Positions 36,062 to 44,733 of a stretch of 64,000 bases of DNA are shown in pieces. The position numbers were made by a program, and so were the translations under genes. Each line of letters begins with the position of its first letter. Position 1 is the stretch's first letter. The notes beneath the pieces were generated by a model that saw only the letters and a program-made list of their open reading frames with translations, searched no databases and had not been told where the DNA came from. The stretch comes from an uncultured Cohaesibacter sp. (GTDB lineage Bacteria; Pseudomonadota; Alphaproteobacteria; Rhizobiales; Cohaesibacteraceae), in NCBI RefSeq assembly GCF_963664735.1, contig NZ_OY761553.1, forward strand, positions 248,001-312,000, given 5' to 3'.

Positions 36062-36691
36062 ATGGCCTTTAAACAACAGCTGATCGAGTTATGGTCTCTT
36101 CTGATGGATATGGGCGGGTGGACGCTCGTTGCCTTGGCTGGGCTTTCCATTCTCACGGTAGCGACGGCGCTGGTGTCTGCGGCTCAAATTGTCATGTTGC
36201 ACCCCTTTTCCTTTCGCTCTGGCGCCGCTCAGGATTTGCGCTATCACATCGAGAAGCGAAAGAAGGCCGGGGCCAATCGAGAGCAAATCGAAGAAAGCGT
36301 CTCGATGGTGGTTCGAGGCTTCTTGCGGCAGGCTCGCACCGGTTTTCGCTTGCTTGAACTGATTGTTACAGCAGCCCCGCTGCTCGGATTGCTTGGCACG
36401 GTTTTGGGTATGATTGATGCCTTTCAGGCGATGCAGGCCTCAGGAGACGCCGTCAATCCATCCGATTTGGCTGGCGGTATCTGGGTTGCCCTTATTACCA
36501 CCGCCGCCGGTATGGTGATTGCTTTGACGGCAATGGTTATTCATGCCTTTCTCGACAGCATGGTGGATAGTCTGCGATATCGTCTGGAGACGGTTGCCAC
36601 GGATGCTCTGTTCGGCAATTCAGCTGATCGCGGTGCGCGGCGATCTGATGCCTCAGTGCAAGGTGACATCATGAATGTCGGAGCCGAGTGA
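36062..36691 (+). CDS. exbB: ExbB/MotA/TolQ family proton channel protein
   Basis: ExbB forms the pentameric base of the ExbB-ExbD-TonB motor in the inner membrane. The 209-residue protein has three hydrophobic segments (about 18-40, 100-125, 136-162). The conserved stretch LLELIVTAAPLLGLLGTVLGMIDAF contains the family motif, and the last helix includes IWVALITTAAGMVIAL. It sits directly behind btuD with six bases between, which is unusual compared with a separate exbB operon, and points to a dedicated cobalamin motor. Confidence 0.88.
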   Translation: MAFKQQLIELWSLLMDMGGWTLVALAGLSILTVATALVSAAQIVMLHPFSFRSGAAQDLRYHIEKRKKAGANREQIEESVSMVVRGFLRQARTGFRLLELIVTAAPLLGLLGTVLGMIDAFQAMQASGDAVNPSDLAGGIWVALITTAAGMVIALTAMVIHAFLDSMVDSLRYRLETVATDALFGNSADRGARRSDASVQGDIMNVGAE

Positions 36692-37074
36692 TGGCATTTG
36701 ATTTTTCAGAAGAAAGAAGCCGGCGCCCCAAGGTTAGCCTTACATCACTTATTGATGTGATCTTTATTCTGATTGTCTTTTTTATGCTTGTGTCCTCATT
36801 CAGTCAGTATCGGGTTATCGATCTGGTCAAGGGTGGCACTGGTTCAGCCGGTGCTGGCACAGCTCTTGAACTGATGTTGCGTTCCGATGGTGCTTTGGTG
36901 ACAAGGAATGGCGGAGCGTCGAACGAGGTTCTTTCTCTTGCTGTTGCAAACAACCAGCCTGTGAGTGTTTATCTGGAGCCATCGGTGCCTATACAGAAAG
37001 GTGTTGATGCGCTTGACCATCTCAAGTCCATGGGCGTTCAGGCGGTGTCTCTCATTCCGGGAGGGGCAAAATGA
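36691..37074 (+). CDS. exbD: ExbD/TolR family protein (first copy)
   Basis: ExbD is the rod protein of the energy-transducing motor. The 127-residue protein has a short cytoplasmic N-terminus, one transmembrane helix (SLIDVIFILIVFFMLVSSF) with the conserved membrane aspartate in LIDV, and a periplasmic domain with a TolR-like fold. The ATG overlaps the exbB TGA by one base (TGATG). A second ExbD follows, so the complex may be a heteromer or the second copy may contact TonB directly. Confidence 0.85.
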   Translation: MAFDFSEERSRRPKVSLTSLIDVIFILIVFFMLVSSFSQYRVIDLVKGGTGSAGAGTALELMLRSDGALVTRNGGASNEVLSLAVANNQPVSVYLEPSVPIQKGVDALDHLKSMGVQAVSLIPGGAK

Positions 37075-37466
37075 AATTTGAAGAGCCCGAGCGTCCCGCT
37101 TTCGGCGAAACCATTTTGCCGATGATCAATGTTGTTTTTCTGTTGCTCATATTCCTCATGCTGATGGGGCATATTTCCGAACGGTCCAAACTGGATATCA
37201 ATCCGGCACAAAGCGAGTCCAGTCAGGAGAAGGAAGCTGCTCTTTTGTTGTTCGTGGATGCGAAAGGTGCGGTTCAGTTTCACTCTTACACGGAGCATGA
37301 GGAAGCATTTGCGGCCCTTAAGACCGAGTTGGAAAATGACCCGGATGGACGCGATCTGGTCATCCGAGCCGATGCTGGTGCCGATTTTGCCAAAATTCTC
37401 GATCTCGTGCAGGTGTTTCGCCCCTTCTGTAAGGGAGACGTCAAGCTGGAGGTTCGCCAGCGTTGA
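37071..37466 (+). CDS. exbD: ExbD/TolR family protein (second copy)
   Basis: The 131-residue protein has the ExbD layout: short N-terminus, one helix (ILPMINVVFLLLIFLMLM), where the conserved aspartate of the first copy is replaced by asparagine (PMINVVF), and a periplasmic domain. The lost acidic residue is notable, since the aspartate is thought to be essential for proton use. It overlaps the first copy by four bases (ATGA) and the tonB start by four bases. This pair of ExbD proteins is common in operons of TonB systems specialised for one substrate. Confidence 0.8.
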   Translation: MKFEEPERPAFGETILPMINVVFLLLIFLMLMGHISERSKLDINPAQSESSQEKEAALLLFVDAKGAVQFHSYTEHEEAFAALKTELENDPDGRDLVIRADAGADFAKILDLVQVFRPFCKGDVKLEVRQR

Positions 37467-38872
37467 AGCGATTGATCCTATGGATTTTGGGAATAGCCGC
37501 AGGTGTGCTGTTGCATCTGGCGATCGCTTTTGCCTATTGGGCAGAGCTTGATGGCGAGTCTCGATATGATCTCGGTGGCGCATTTGCCGGTAACATGCAG
37601 GTCAGCATTATGCCGGATATGGGGCAGGGGCTTGCTGGCAGCGACACTGAAACCTCACTGACAAATGATGATATGGGCGAGGGCGGTGCACTGACCGACA
37701 GCACATCGGATGAGCCAGCTCCTGTTGTCGATCAGGCTGAACTGGTTGAGTCTGAAGAGGCAGAAGTTTTGTCTGCGCCGGAGCCAGTGGATGCTGAAAC
37801 GGTGGAAACCGGGGCCATAAAGCCCGAGATACTAGATCAAACGCCGGATGAAGTCGCAGAGCAAGCACCGCAGGTCGTTGCTGACGGCGAGCCGAAACCC
37901 GTTAAGGAAGCTGCATCGACAAAAGAAGTTGCTCCGCCTGTTGCCGATGTGCTGACAGAGCAAGCGCCAGCCACAATACCGGAAGCTGAACCGACGCAGC
38001 CGCTTGCTCATGATAAGCAAGTCAATCTTGCGGCCTCCGATCTTGTGGAAACTTCTGACACAAAGCCTGAGCTTGTTTCTGAGGCTGAGGTTGAACCGCA
38101 AGAGGCTTCCAAGCCAGAGGTGCTGCCAGCAAAGGAACAAATCGGAGAACTTATCGCTCAGGCAGAAACTGAAGAGCAAAGCACGGAACCTGCCGAGCCT
38201 GTTGCGCCAGTGTCTGAGCAAAAAGAGCCTGCTTTAGCTCTCGACAAGCCTGCCGACACTGAGAGCCTGCCAGATCAGGCCCCAGTCCTGACCGTATCGC
38301 AAGATATTGTTCCTGAGGATGTTGAAGCTCCGCAGGATGACGTCAAACAGGTTTCTTTGATCGATGGGGACGCCTTGACTGCTTTGCCTGCTGCGGCTCC
38401 AAGAGCCAAAATCAAGCCCGCACCCAAAAGCACCAAGATTGCCAAGTCTTCAGTCTCGTCTGCACAAGCAAACAAGCGGGTTAAAGTGGCTTCTTTCGGA
38501 GGGGGGAAGGAAAAGGCTTCTGGAAAGGCAAAGATTCGAGGAGACGGGGGGCGCTCTGACAAGGCTAGTGGAGCCGGTTCGCGTGGGGTTCGCGTGAGCT
38601 ATGCAATGCAATTGCGCCGCTGGATTGAGCGACACAAGCGTTATCCCCGATCTGCGAAAATGCGTGGAGTTGAAGGTAGCGGCGTGGTACGCATAGTGAT
38701 TGATCGCTCGGGGCGTGTTCTGCAAGTTGCTCTGGTCAAGAGCGCTGGTGACCGGGCGCTTGATGATGAGATTCGCACTTTGCCGCGGCGTGCTTCTCCT
38801 GCGCCAAAGCCACCTGCAGAATTTGCCGGAGCCAAACACACCTTAACCTTGCCTGTGAAATTCACCAGATAA
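37463..38872 (+). CDS. tonB: TonB-like energy transducer
   Basis: The 469-residue protein spans the periplasm and transmits energy to BtuB. It has an N-terminal helix (about 4-24) in the inner membrane, a very long acidic and proline-rich linker (about 60-320), a basic segment with GGGKEKASGKAKIRG, and the C-terminal TonB fold from about residue 385 with RWIERHKRYPRSAKMRGVEG and VVRIVIDRSGRVL. Translation starts at a TTG inside the exbD stop (TTGA), with CTGGAGG 11 bases upstream. The linker is longer than in E. coli TonB (239 residues total). Confidence 0.85.
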   Translation: MKRLILWILGIAAGVLLHLAIAFAYWAELDGESRYDLGGAFAGNMQVSIMPDMGQGLAGSDTETSLTNDDMGEGGALTDSTSDEPAPVVDQAELVESEEAEVLSAPEPVDAETVETGAIKPEILDQTPDEVAEQAPQVVADGEPKPVKEAASTKEVAPPVADVLTEQAPATIPEAEPTQPLAHDKQVNLAASDLVETSDTKPELVSEAEVEPQEASKPEVLPAKEQIGELIAQAETEEQSTEPAEPVAPVSEQKEPALALDKPADTESLPDQAPVLTVSQDIVPEDVEAPQDDVKQVSLIDGDALTALPAAAPRAKIKPAPKSTKIAKSSVSSAQANKRVKVASFGGGKEKASGKAKIRGDGGRSDKASGAGSRGVRVSYAMQLRRWIERHKRYPRSAKMRGVEGSGVVRIVIDRSGRVLQVALVKSAGDRALDDEIRTLPRRASPAPKPPAEFAGAKHTLTLPVKFTR

Positions 38873-39538
38873 ATGCCGCTTATTCAATCGATCCACTATG
38901 AAGCGCCTTGGCTTCGAGTTTCATTTTCCAAACCGTTGGAGATTGTCAGTTGGGCTGTTCATCGTCCGGGGTTTGTTCTCGGAGAGCAGATCGTCTGGCG
39001 CGAAGTGCGTAATTCAGACCTTTCTCTCGACGTAGATCCGCAGAAGTGGCTTACCGACGAATTGACTGCAAAGGGGCAGTTGGATGCGGTTACCATGCTT
39101 ACGTCCTGTGATCTTAGCCGCTATTGTGTTTCTGAAGCGCAAGTTGATGACACCAAGGTCACCGCGATCATTACTGCCGGGCTTTCCAATGCCGAACGCG
39201 TCGGTCGTCGGGTCGATTGGAGTAAGGCGGGCTGGGGTACTATCAATCTGGCGGTCGTGATAGAAGCAGGGCTTACGCATTCGGCTTTTCTGGAAGCAAT
39301 CTCTATTGCTGCGGAGGCAAGAACTGCTGCTGTTTCTGATGCCGATATCATGATTTCTACCGGTAGGGCCACTGGCACGGGCACAGATTGCATCGCCATT
39401 GCTGCGCCGTCCGGGACTGTGTGCTATGCTGGTTTACACACCGCTCTTGGAGAAGCCATCGGGCAGTCTGTCTATGAGGCTGCTACGCGCGCCATTGAGC
39501 ATTGGAAAGCGAGCAAGGCCGCTCAAATGCTTCAATAA
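38873..39538 (+). CDS. cbiZ: Adenosylcobinamide amidohydrolase (CbiZ)
   Basis: CbiZ removes the aminopropanol side chain of adenosylcobinamide (and of some complete corrinoids) to give adenosylcobyric acid, allowing salvage and remodelling of B12 precursors. The 221-residue protein has TAGLSNAERVG and GRATGTGTDCIAIAAPSG, the family signatures. The ATG comes directly after the tonB TAA, so it is the last gene of the riboswitch-controlled operon. Its place beside btuCDF fits salvage of imported incomplete corrinoids. Standalone CbiZ is known in Rhodobacter; the N-terminal 40 residues are not conserved. Confidence 0.85.
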   Translation: MPLIQSIHYEAPWLRVSFSKPLEIVSWAVHRPGFVLGEQIVWREVRNSDLSLDVDPQKWLTDELTAKGQLDAVTMLTSCDLSRYCVSEAQVDDTKVTAIITAGLSNAERVGRRVDWSKAGWGTINLAVVIEAGLTHSAFLEAISIAAEARTAAVSDADIMISTGRATGTGTDCIAIAAPSGTVCYAGLHTALGEAIGQSVYEAATRAIEHWKASKAAQMLQ

Positions 39539-39794
39539 CTTTCCCTCTTTTCTTTTCAGCTCTCATTAAAATTTTTTTTGAACCTTTTCGCATGTGAAAT
39601 CGTTCCCCATTTAATGCTGAACTTGGCCATGGAGAGATTGGACATATTTGGTGAACATGGTGTTCACATTAAAATGTCATGCTAAGGAAAATGGTGCTTC
39701 AGCTTAAACAGGGGTTGAAGTGTAGGGGTGCTTTGCGGCAGAACAGAGAAGGTTCGTACCAAACAGGTCCGGTTTGCTCAAGAGGGGTCATCGA

Positions 39795-41201
39795 GTGCAG
39801 TTCGACGAAAACATTCAGGATAGCGCCTCTGTTCAGCATCAGGTGCGCGATGAGAGCGGGATGATTTCTCAGGAATTCTTCCAGCTCATTGATGATGCGA
39901 TTGAAGAGCGGAATTCCGATCTTCTTGTCAGTCTCACTCAGGATTTGCATGAGGCAGATCTGGGTGACATTATTGAGGCTCTCAATCCGAAAGACCGCTC
40001 AGAATTCATCGAGTTACTTGGCGACAGTTTCGACTATACCGCACTGGTGGAACTCGATGATTCATTGCGTTCGAAAATCGTTGAGTCCTTGCCGAACGAA
40101 CTGGTTGCCGAAGGTATCAGTGAGCTGGATTCGGATGATGCCATCGTCATTCTGGAAGATTTGGAAGAGGAAGACCGGGCCGAGATTCTGGCGGCCTTGC
40201 CTGCCATTGACCGACTACAGCTGAAGCGCTCTCTGGATTATCCGGAAGATTCGGCAGGTCGTTTGATGCAAACGGACTTTATTGCCGTTGCTCCTTTCTG
40301 GACGGTTGGACAGACGATTGATTATCTGCGCGAAACCGCAGATTTGCCCGACACCTTCTATCAGATTTTCGTTATTGATCCCGGACACAGGTTTCTTGGA
40401 ACCGTCCCATTGGACACCTTGCTGCGCTCTCGCAGACCCACACGCATTTCTGAAATACAGAATGAAGAACGCCATTTCGTGATGGTCGATCAGGACCAGG
40501 AAGAAGTTTCTCGTCAGTTCGAGCGCTATGACCTTTTGTCAACTGCGGTTCTGGATGAAGCGGAGAGACTGGTTGGTGTTATCACCATTGATGACGTGGT
40601 TGACGTTATCCATGAAGAAGCGGCCGAAGATATCAAGCGTTTGGGCGGTGTTGGTGACGAAGAGATTACTGATACGGTGATTGCAACCTTGCGGTCCCGT
40701 CTGCCTTGGCTCACGGTCAATCTGGGAACGGCCATAATCGCTTCCCGCGTGATCGCCTTGTTTGACGCCACCATCGAGCAAATGGTTGCCTTGGCGGTGT
40801 TGATGCCGATTGTGGCATCCATGGGCGGCAACGCGGCGACCCAAACAATGACTGTTGCGGTGCGCGCTCTTGCGACCCAAGACCTCGATAAATTCAATAT
40901 GTTGCGCGTTGTCTCGCGTGAAATATTGGTTTCGATTTTTAACGGCATCACATTTGCGCTGATATTGGGGACCATTGCTGCGATCTGGTTTAGCAATGTG
41001 CAGCTTGGTTTCGTGATGGGAACGGCGCTGATCGTGAATCTGTTTTGCGCAGGAGTGGCCGGGATACTGGTTCCCGTTGGCTTGCAAAAGATCAATGTGG
41101 ATCCTGCTATTGCCTCTTCCGTTTTTATTACCACGGTGACCGACGTCGTTGGGTTCTTTGCCTTCCTGGGGCTGGCCGGCTGGTGGTTCGGTTTTCTTTA
41201 G
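39795..41201 (+). CDS. mgtE: Magnesium transporter MgtE
   Basis: MgtE is a dimeric Mg2+ channel gated by cytoplasmic Mg2+. The 468-residue protein has the N domain (superhelical, about 30-150), two CBS domains (about 150-275, with FIAVAPFWTVGQTIDYL and VGVITIDDVVDVIHEEA) and five C-terminal membrane helices with PIVASMGGNAATQTMT, the pore signature. The start is a GTG at 39795 behind AAGAGGGG; ATG 39861 would lose conserved sequence. The 256 bases before it hold no recognisable magnesium riboswitch. Confidence 0.93.
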   Translation: MQFDENIQDSASVQHQVRDESGMISQEFFQLIDDAIEERNSDLLVSLTQDLHEADLGDIIEALNPKDRSEFIELLGDSFDYTALVELDDSLRSKIVESLPNELVAEGISELDSDDAIVILEDLEEEDRAEILAALPAIDRLQLKRSLDYPEDSAGRLMQTDFIAVAPFWTVGQTIDYLRETADLPDTFYQIFVIDPGHRFLGTVPLDTLLRSRRPTRISEIQNEERHFVMVDQDQEEVSRQFERYDLLSTAVLDEAERLVGVITIDDVVDVIHEEAAEDIKRLGGVGDEEITDTVIATLRSRLPWLTVNLGTAIIASRVIALFDATIEQMVALAVLMPIVASMGGNAATQTMTVAVRALATQDLDKFNMLRVVSREILVSIFNGITFALILGTIAAIWFSNVQLGFVMGTALIVNLFCAGVAGILVPVGLQKINVDPAIASSVFITTVTDVVGFFAFLGLAGWWFGFL

Positions 41202-41236
41202 GCCTGTTGATCGGTCTGAAGAGTGGAGAATGCGTT

Positions 41237-41587
41237 ATGCAAATTTGTAGCAAACTATTAGGCGGTGTTTTTCTGTTGGCTTTCTGTGCTCTGCTTCCTG
41301 TCAGCGGAGAGGCGAAAGGGGCACAGAGTCCTTATGACACGATGTATGTGGTCCTCAAAGATACATATCTGCGTGCTGCGCCTGAAGCGAATTCGAAGAT
41401 AAAGTATCATCTTCCAAGAGGGACCGAGGGTGTTATGATGCGCTGGTGCCGTAATGAATTCAGCTTCAAGGATTGGGCCTACGGGTCTCTTTCTCAGCGC
41501 CGGAAGATGCTGCAAAGCCGTGTTTGTGAAGTGCAGGTAAACGGTAAAATCGGGTTTGTAGACGCAAAATTTCTCGATTTGATGTGA
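41237..41587 (+). CDS. Secreted SH3-like domain protein, function unknown
   Basis: This 116-residue protein has a signal sequence (hydrophobic about 7-22, cleavage near SGEA) and then a small beta-rich domain: YVVLKDTYLRAAPEANSKIKYHLPRGTEG is close to bacterial SH3 (SH3b) repeats, which often bind peptidoglycan or peptides. Two further cysteines (in RWCRNEF and SRVCEVQ) could form a disulfide in the periplasm. It starts 35 bases after mgtE behind GTGGAGAA, so the two may be cotranscribed. I do not know its role. Confidence 0.65.
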   Translation: MQICSKLLGGVFLLAFCALLPVSGEAKGAQSPYDTMYVVLKDTYLRAAPEANSKIKYHLPRGTEGVMMRWCRNEFSFKDWAYGSLSQRRKMLQSRVCEVQVNGKIGFVDAKFLDLM

Positions 41588-41614
41588 CTTTGTAAGTCTC
41601 GTTTCTCTTCCGAT

Positions 41615-42556
41615 TCAGTTATTTGAAGCTTGTTTTGGCTCCGAATCCTTTTGGCTGGCCAGCTTGGGCGTTGTGCGGGCGACCATGAGACCGGCGAGAA
41701 TGAGCATCAAGGCTATCCATGTGGTCATGGCGATATGCTCTGAGAGAACCTGGGCGCCCAAAATAACTCCGAAAACCGGAATGAGGTTCATGCCAAGCGA
41801 GAAGTAGCTCGCTCCGATGGCCCAAATCAACCGATAGCGCAATATGGTCGCCAAGCCTGTTGGCAATAGCCCGAGAAATGCGAGGTTTATCCATGCCTTG
41901 CCGGAAATTGCGCCAATCTCCGGTGTGCCGTTCAGCAGTCCCAGAACAATCAATTCGCAGGATGCAAAGCCCAGAATGAGGGTTGCAAGCCGCGTTGGCG
42001 GGATATCCTTCACCTGTCTTATCATCGCTCCGGAAATGGCGTAGCAAACCGATGCTCCCAGCACCGCGATCATAGATAGCACGGCACCGGTTCCGACCGT
42101 GTTGAGGGCTTCGTGTCCGACGACAAGAATAATGCCGGAAAAGCCGAGTAATATTCCGATGACCTTGAACTTGTTGAATTTGTCATCGTGGGTCGTCAGA
42201 TGGCTGAAAATGAGAGAAAGCAGTGGCCCTGTACCCAAGAGCAACGAGGCGATACCCGCTGTGATTGTCAGTTCTGCCCATGAGATAAGCATGAAGGGAA
42301 CCGAGACGTTCAGCAGAGAAATAATGATCAGATTGCGCCAACTCTTGCCAGATGAGGGCAGGACAAGCCCTTTATAGAATGTCCAAGGCAAGAGCACCAG
42401 AAAGCCAATGCAGACTCTAATGGCTGCCAACCATACGGGGCCTGTCTCGGGGACAGCCACTTTGATCGAGATGAAGGATGACGCCCAGACCAACGTAAGG
42501 AACAAAAGCAGAGACAGATCGAGCGGTGTCGGTTTGCGGATCGAGAGGTTCGCCAT
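41615..42556 (-). CDS. EamA/DMT-family transporter
   Basis: The 313-residue protein has ten hydrophobic segments in two EamA repeats (about 10-150 and 160-300), as in the drug/metabolite exporters RhaT, YdcZ and RhtA. The first repeat begins with LLFLTLVWASSFISIKVAV, a typical EamA start. The C-terminal tail is short and hydrophilic. The substrate is unknown. It is on the reverse strand, convergent with the mgtE-SH3 pair, and is followed upstream by the DUF599 gene. Confidence 0.85.
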   Translation of the reverse strand: MANLSIRKPTPLDLSLLLFLTLVWASSFISIKVAVPETGPVWLAAIRVCIGFLVLLPWTFYKGLVLPSSGKSWRNLIIISLLNVSVPFMLISWAELTITAGIASLLLGTGPLLSLIFSHLTTHDDKFNKFKVIGILLGFSGIILVVGHEALNTVGTGAVLSMIAVLGASVCYAISGAMIRQVKDIPPTRLATLILGFASCELIVLGLLNGTPEIGAISGKAWINLAFLGLLPTGLATILRYRLIWAIGASYFSLGMNLIPVFGVILGAQVLSEHIAMTTWIALMLILAGLMVARTTPKLASQKDSEPKQASNN

Positions 42557-42706
42557 GTGGAGCTGATTCTATATGTAAGGAGGCAGTTGAGCGGGTCAGG
42601 CAATGCTTTCATCAATCGATTGCTTCATGCAACCATTTATGGCCGTTTGTCCATGGCTTTATTGGGCATCGATCTATTCTTATGGGCTTTCACTTATGTC
42701 TTGCGG

Positions 42707-43393
42707 CTAGAGATTGTAGCTGGCGATTGTCTGCGGTCGAGAGAAGAATTGACGGCGAATGAGGACGAAGGCCACAAGGGTTGTGCCTGCAATCATGAGC
42801 CAAGGATGGATGAACCAGCCAAAGACCGGGGCTGAAAAGAAAAAGCCGCGCAAGCCAAGCGTAAAGTGATGGCCGGCCAAAGTGTTCATTTCTGCGGCTT
42901 GCTCAATGGCCTTTTCGATTTCTTCCTCGCTGGCGTCTCCGGCATAGGGGAACGCGCCGATCAGAATGGAGGTGTAATTGAAAAGCCGGTACGCCCAGCC
43001 AAATTTGAAAAATGCATAAACATAAATGCCTGTGAGACAGAGGGCTTTCACTTCCCACATTTCAGGGGAGGACTGTACTGGCAAAGACAGGTCTGTAGTC
43101 AGCTTCATGGCAATGTCGGTTGCATTCAACATTGCAAAACCGGCACCAATGGCCAAAAGGGCTGTCGAGGCGAAAAAGGCTGTTCCGTTCTGAAGGCCAT
43201 TAATGATTCCGGTGTCAATCATGCGGAACTCTCGTTTTGAGAGGGAGCGCATCCAGCGTTTCCGGTGTTCGGCCATGGATATGGAGATGTTGTATTTCTT
43301 GAGTGGTGAGTAGTCTACGATATATGTGAAGCCCAGCCAGATCGCGAGATACAGAACAAGCGCTACGATATCCAGGTTGGAAAACGGAATCAT
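42707..43393 (-). CDS. DUF599 family membrane protein
   Basis: The 228-residue protein has four hydrophobic segments and matches the DUF599 family in size and layout: an N-terminal helix (about 6-24), then the charged NISISMAEHRKRWMRSL segment, two more membrane helices with GLQNGTAFFASTALLAIG, and a final pair around residue 175-205. The function of the family is unknown. It lies 150 bases upstream of the EamA gene on the same strand. The gap behind it (271 bases) is AT-rich and carries a tiny forward gene near its end. Confidence 0.75.
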   Translation of the reverse strand: MIPFSNLDIVALVLYLAIWLGFTYIVDYSPLKKYNISISMAEHRKRWMRSLSKREFRMIDTGIINGLQNGTAFFASTALLAIGAGFAMLNATDIAMKLTTDLSLPVQSSPEMWEVKALCLTGIYVYAFFKFGWAYRLFNYTSILIGAFPYAGDASEEEIEKAIEQAAEMNTLAGHHFTLGLRGFFFSAPVFGWFIHPWLMIAGTTLVAFVLIRRQFFSRPQTIASYNL

Positions 43394-43664
43394 ATGAGTT
43401 TCCTTAAGATTTCAGCTAAGATTGCCATGAAGATGAATAATCGGTTATCTCATGACAGATTGAAACATCAAATTGCCACATTACGCACAAATTTGTTTTT
43501 CGCTAGATGTTTGTTTTTACTGGGTTATTTTATTTCGTATGCAGAGATGCAATAATTGCATGCCTTAATACTTGCGTATTTATTGCCAAGCCGTTAACAA
43601 GAGGACCTCCGCGCTCTGCTGCTGAGTGTGCGGTATCATATAGTCAAGTGACAGTTGAGGTTAC

Positions 43665-43790
43665 ATGGACAACGAAGTCAACGTTTCTTGTTGGAGCGTC
43701 GCAATGAAAGCAGTTTTGGCCTTAGGTGCCATTCTTGCCATTGTGTATTTCTTCGGAGCATTTGATACGGTAGCGATTGCTGCTGGTTAA
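43665..43790 (+). CDS. Tiny single-helix membrane peptide (predicted)
   Basis: A 41-codon frame from ATG 43665, or 28 codons from ATG 43704 behind TTGGAGCG, encodes one hydrophobic helix: MKAVLALGAILAIVYFF, then a short tail. It is followed after 30 bases by a very strong hairpin terminator. The ribosome binding site, helix and terminator together suggest a real small membrane protein, but there is no family I recognise. The shorter form with the GGAG site is more likely. It is far below the usual length cut-off. Confidence 0.45.
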   Translation: MDNEVNVSCWSVAMKAVLALGAILAIVYFFGAFDTVAIAAG

Positions 43791-43820
43791 GCGCACAATG
43801 TAAAATGTGCGGAGAATCCG

Positions 43821-43859
43821 AAAAAAAAGAGCGTGGGTACGGCCCACGCTTTTTTTTTT
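43821..43859. terminator. Strong bidirectional terminator
   Basis: The stem AGCGTGGG/CCCACGCT with a TACGG loop has eight As on one side and ten Ts on the other. It can end both the tiny forward gene and the reverse rhodanese transcript. Confidence 0.95.
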
Positions 43860-43914
43860 GAATTAATGCTGATTTGCTAACGGATGCTGCAGCAAAAAGA
43901 GGGGATCTGCTTGA

Positions 43915-44259
43915 TCAACGACCAAAAAGCTTTGAAATCCCGCTCTTTGATGGCACGCCCATGCGGGAAAGAGCATGGATGCCGCCGGTAAGCATATAGG
44001 CGTCACAATCAACGCATTGCGCCAGCTGCATTGCATAGCCGTTGGTGCGAGCACCAGAAGCACAGAAGAAGATTGCTGCCGGAGCGCCGTTGGTCTCGAT
44101 ATGGCCATTAAGCCCTGACAGCGGATGATGCAAAGCGGAAGGTATTTCTTTCATCATCAGTTCCATCTTTTCGCGCACGTCGATTAACACTGCGCCTTTG
44201 TCGAGTAACGCCTTTGCTTCGTCGTGATTGATCTGTTTGACAATCTGTTTTTTTGCCAT
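43915..44259 (-). CDS. Rhodanese-like sulfurtransferase
   Basis: The 114-residue single-domain rhodanese has the active-site loop CASGARTN with catalytic Cys66. Single-domain rhodaneses transfer sulfane sulfur to acceptors such as thiosulfate, cyanide or persulfide carriers. It starts at ATG 44259 (a frame open to 44325 overlaps the ArsR gene) and lies 20 bases after that gene, so they are one operon. The pairing with a BigR-type repressor suggests a role in handling hydrogen sulfide or persulfides. Confidence 0.88.
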   Translation of the reverse strand: MAKKQIVKQINHDEAKALLDKGAVLIDVREKMELMMKEIPSALHHPLSGLNGHIETNGAPAAIFFCASGARTNGYAMQLAQCVDCDAYMLTGGIHALSRMGVPSKSGISKLFGR

Positions 44260-44279
44260 TCGAGGCTGTTCCTTTAAAG

Positions 44280-44624
44280 CTATTTGACGCTGGCAGATGG
44301 GGTATTGGTTTGGTTGGTGGAGCAATAGAGATCTTTCAGAACGCTCAGCAATAACTCGGCATTTCCGTCTGAAATAGAATAATAAATTGTCTGCGCGTCT
44401 CGCCGTCCTTCAATCAGGCCGTCTTCTCTCATCTTTGCCAGATGTTGTGAGAGTGCGCTTTGGCTGATGTTCAAGCGTTCGGCGAGGCAATTGACCGATT
44501 TGTCTACACCATCTGTCAGCTGGCAAAGGATCCGCAATCGATTGCCATTGCCGAGCAGTTTCAAAAGACGTGCGACTTCATCTGCCTGATCTGCCAATGC
44601 TTCGATTGAAGACTCTTCTGCCAT
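44280..44624 (-). CDS. ArsR-family repressor (BigR/SqrR-like)
   Basis: The 114-residue winged helix-turn-helix protein has the recognition region NISQSALSQHLAKMREDGLIEGRR. Three cysteines are visible at 34, 46 and 101. The pair 34/101, 67 residues apart, matches the positions of the redox pair in the persulfide sensors BigR and SqrR, which form a polysulfide bridge and release DNA. There is no ELCVCDL metal site. With the rhodanese gene behind it, a sulfide-responsive role is likely but not proved. A 12-base palindrome lies about 110 bases upstream. Confidence 0.85.
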   Translation of the reverse strand: MAEESSIEALADQADEVARLLKLLGNGNRLRILCQLTDGVDKSVNCLAERLNISQSALSQHLAKMREDGLIEGRRDAQTIYYSISDGNAELLLSVLKDLYCSTNQTNTPSASVK

Positions 44625-44733
44625 TCCCGATCCTGTTTATGCACCGATCAGGGTTGCAAGCCCGAGTTTGGGGGACCCTTTGAGGGATTACAACGAACTG
44701 ACCGGCATTATCATTAGATTTTGCTAATTTAGT

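Noticed and set aside
39539-39794. A magnesium riboswitch before mgtE
   Set aside because: No M-box or ykkC-like consensus is visible; only the start-proximal ribosome binding site can be supported.
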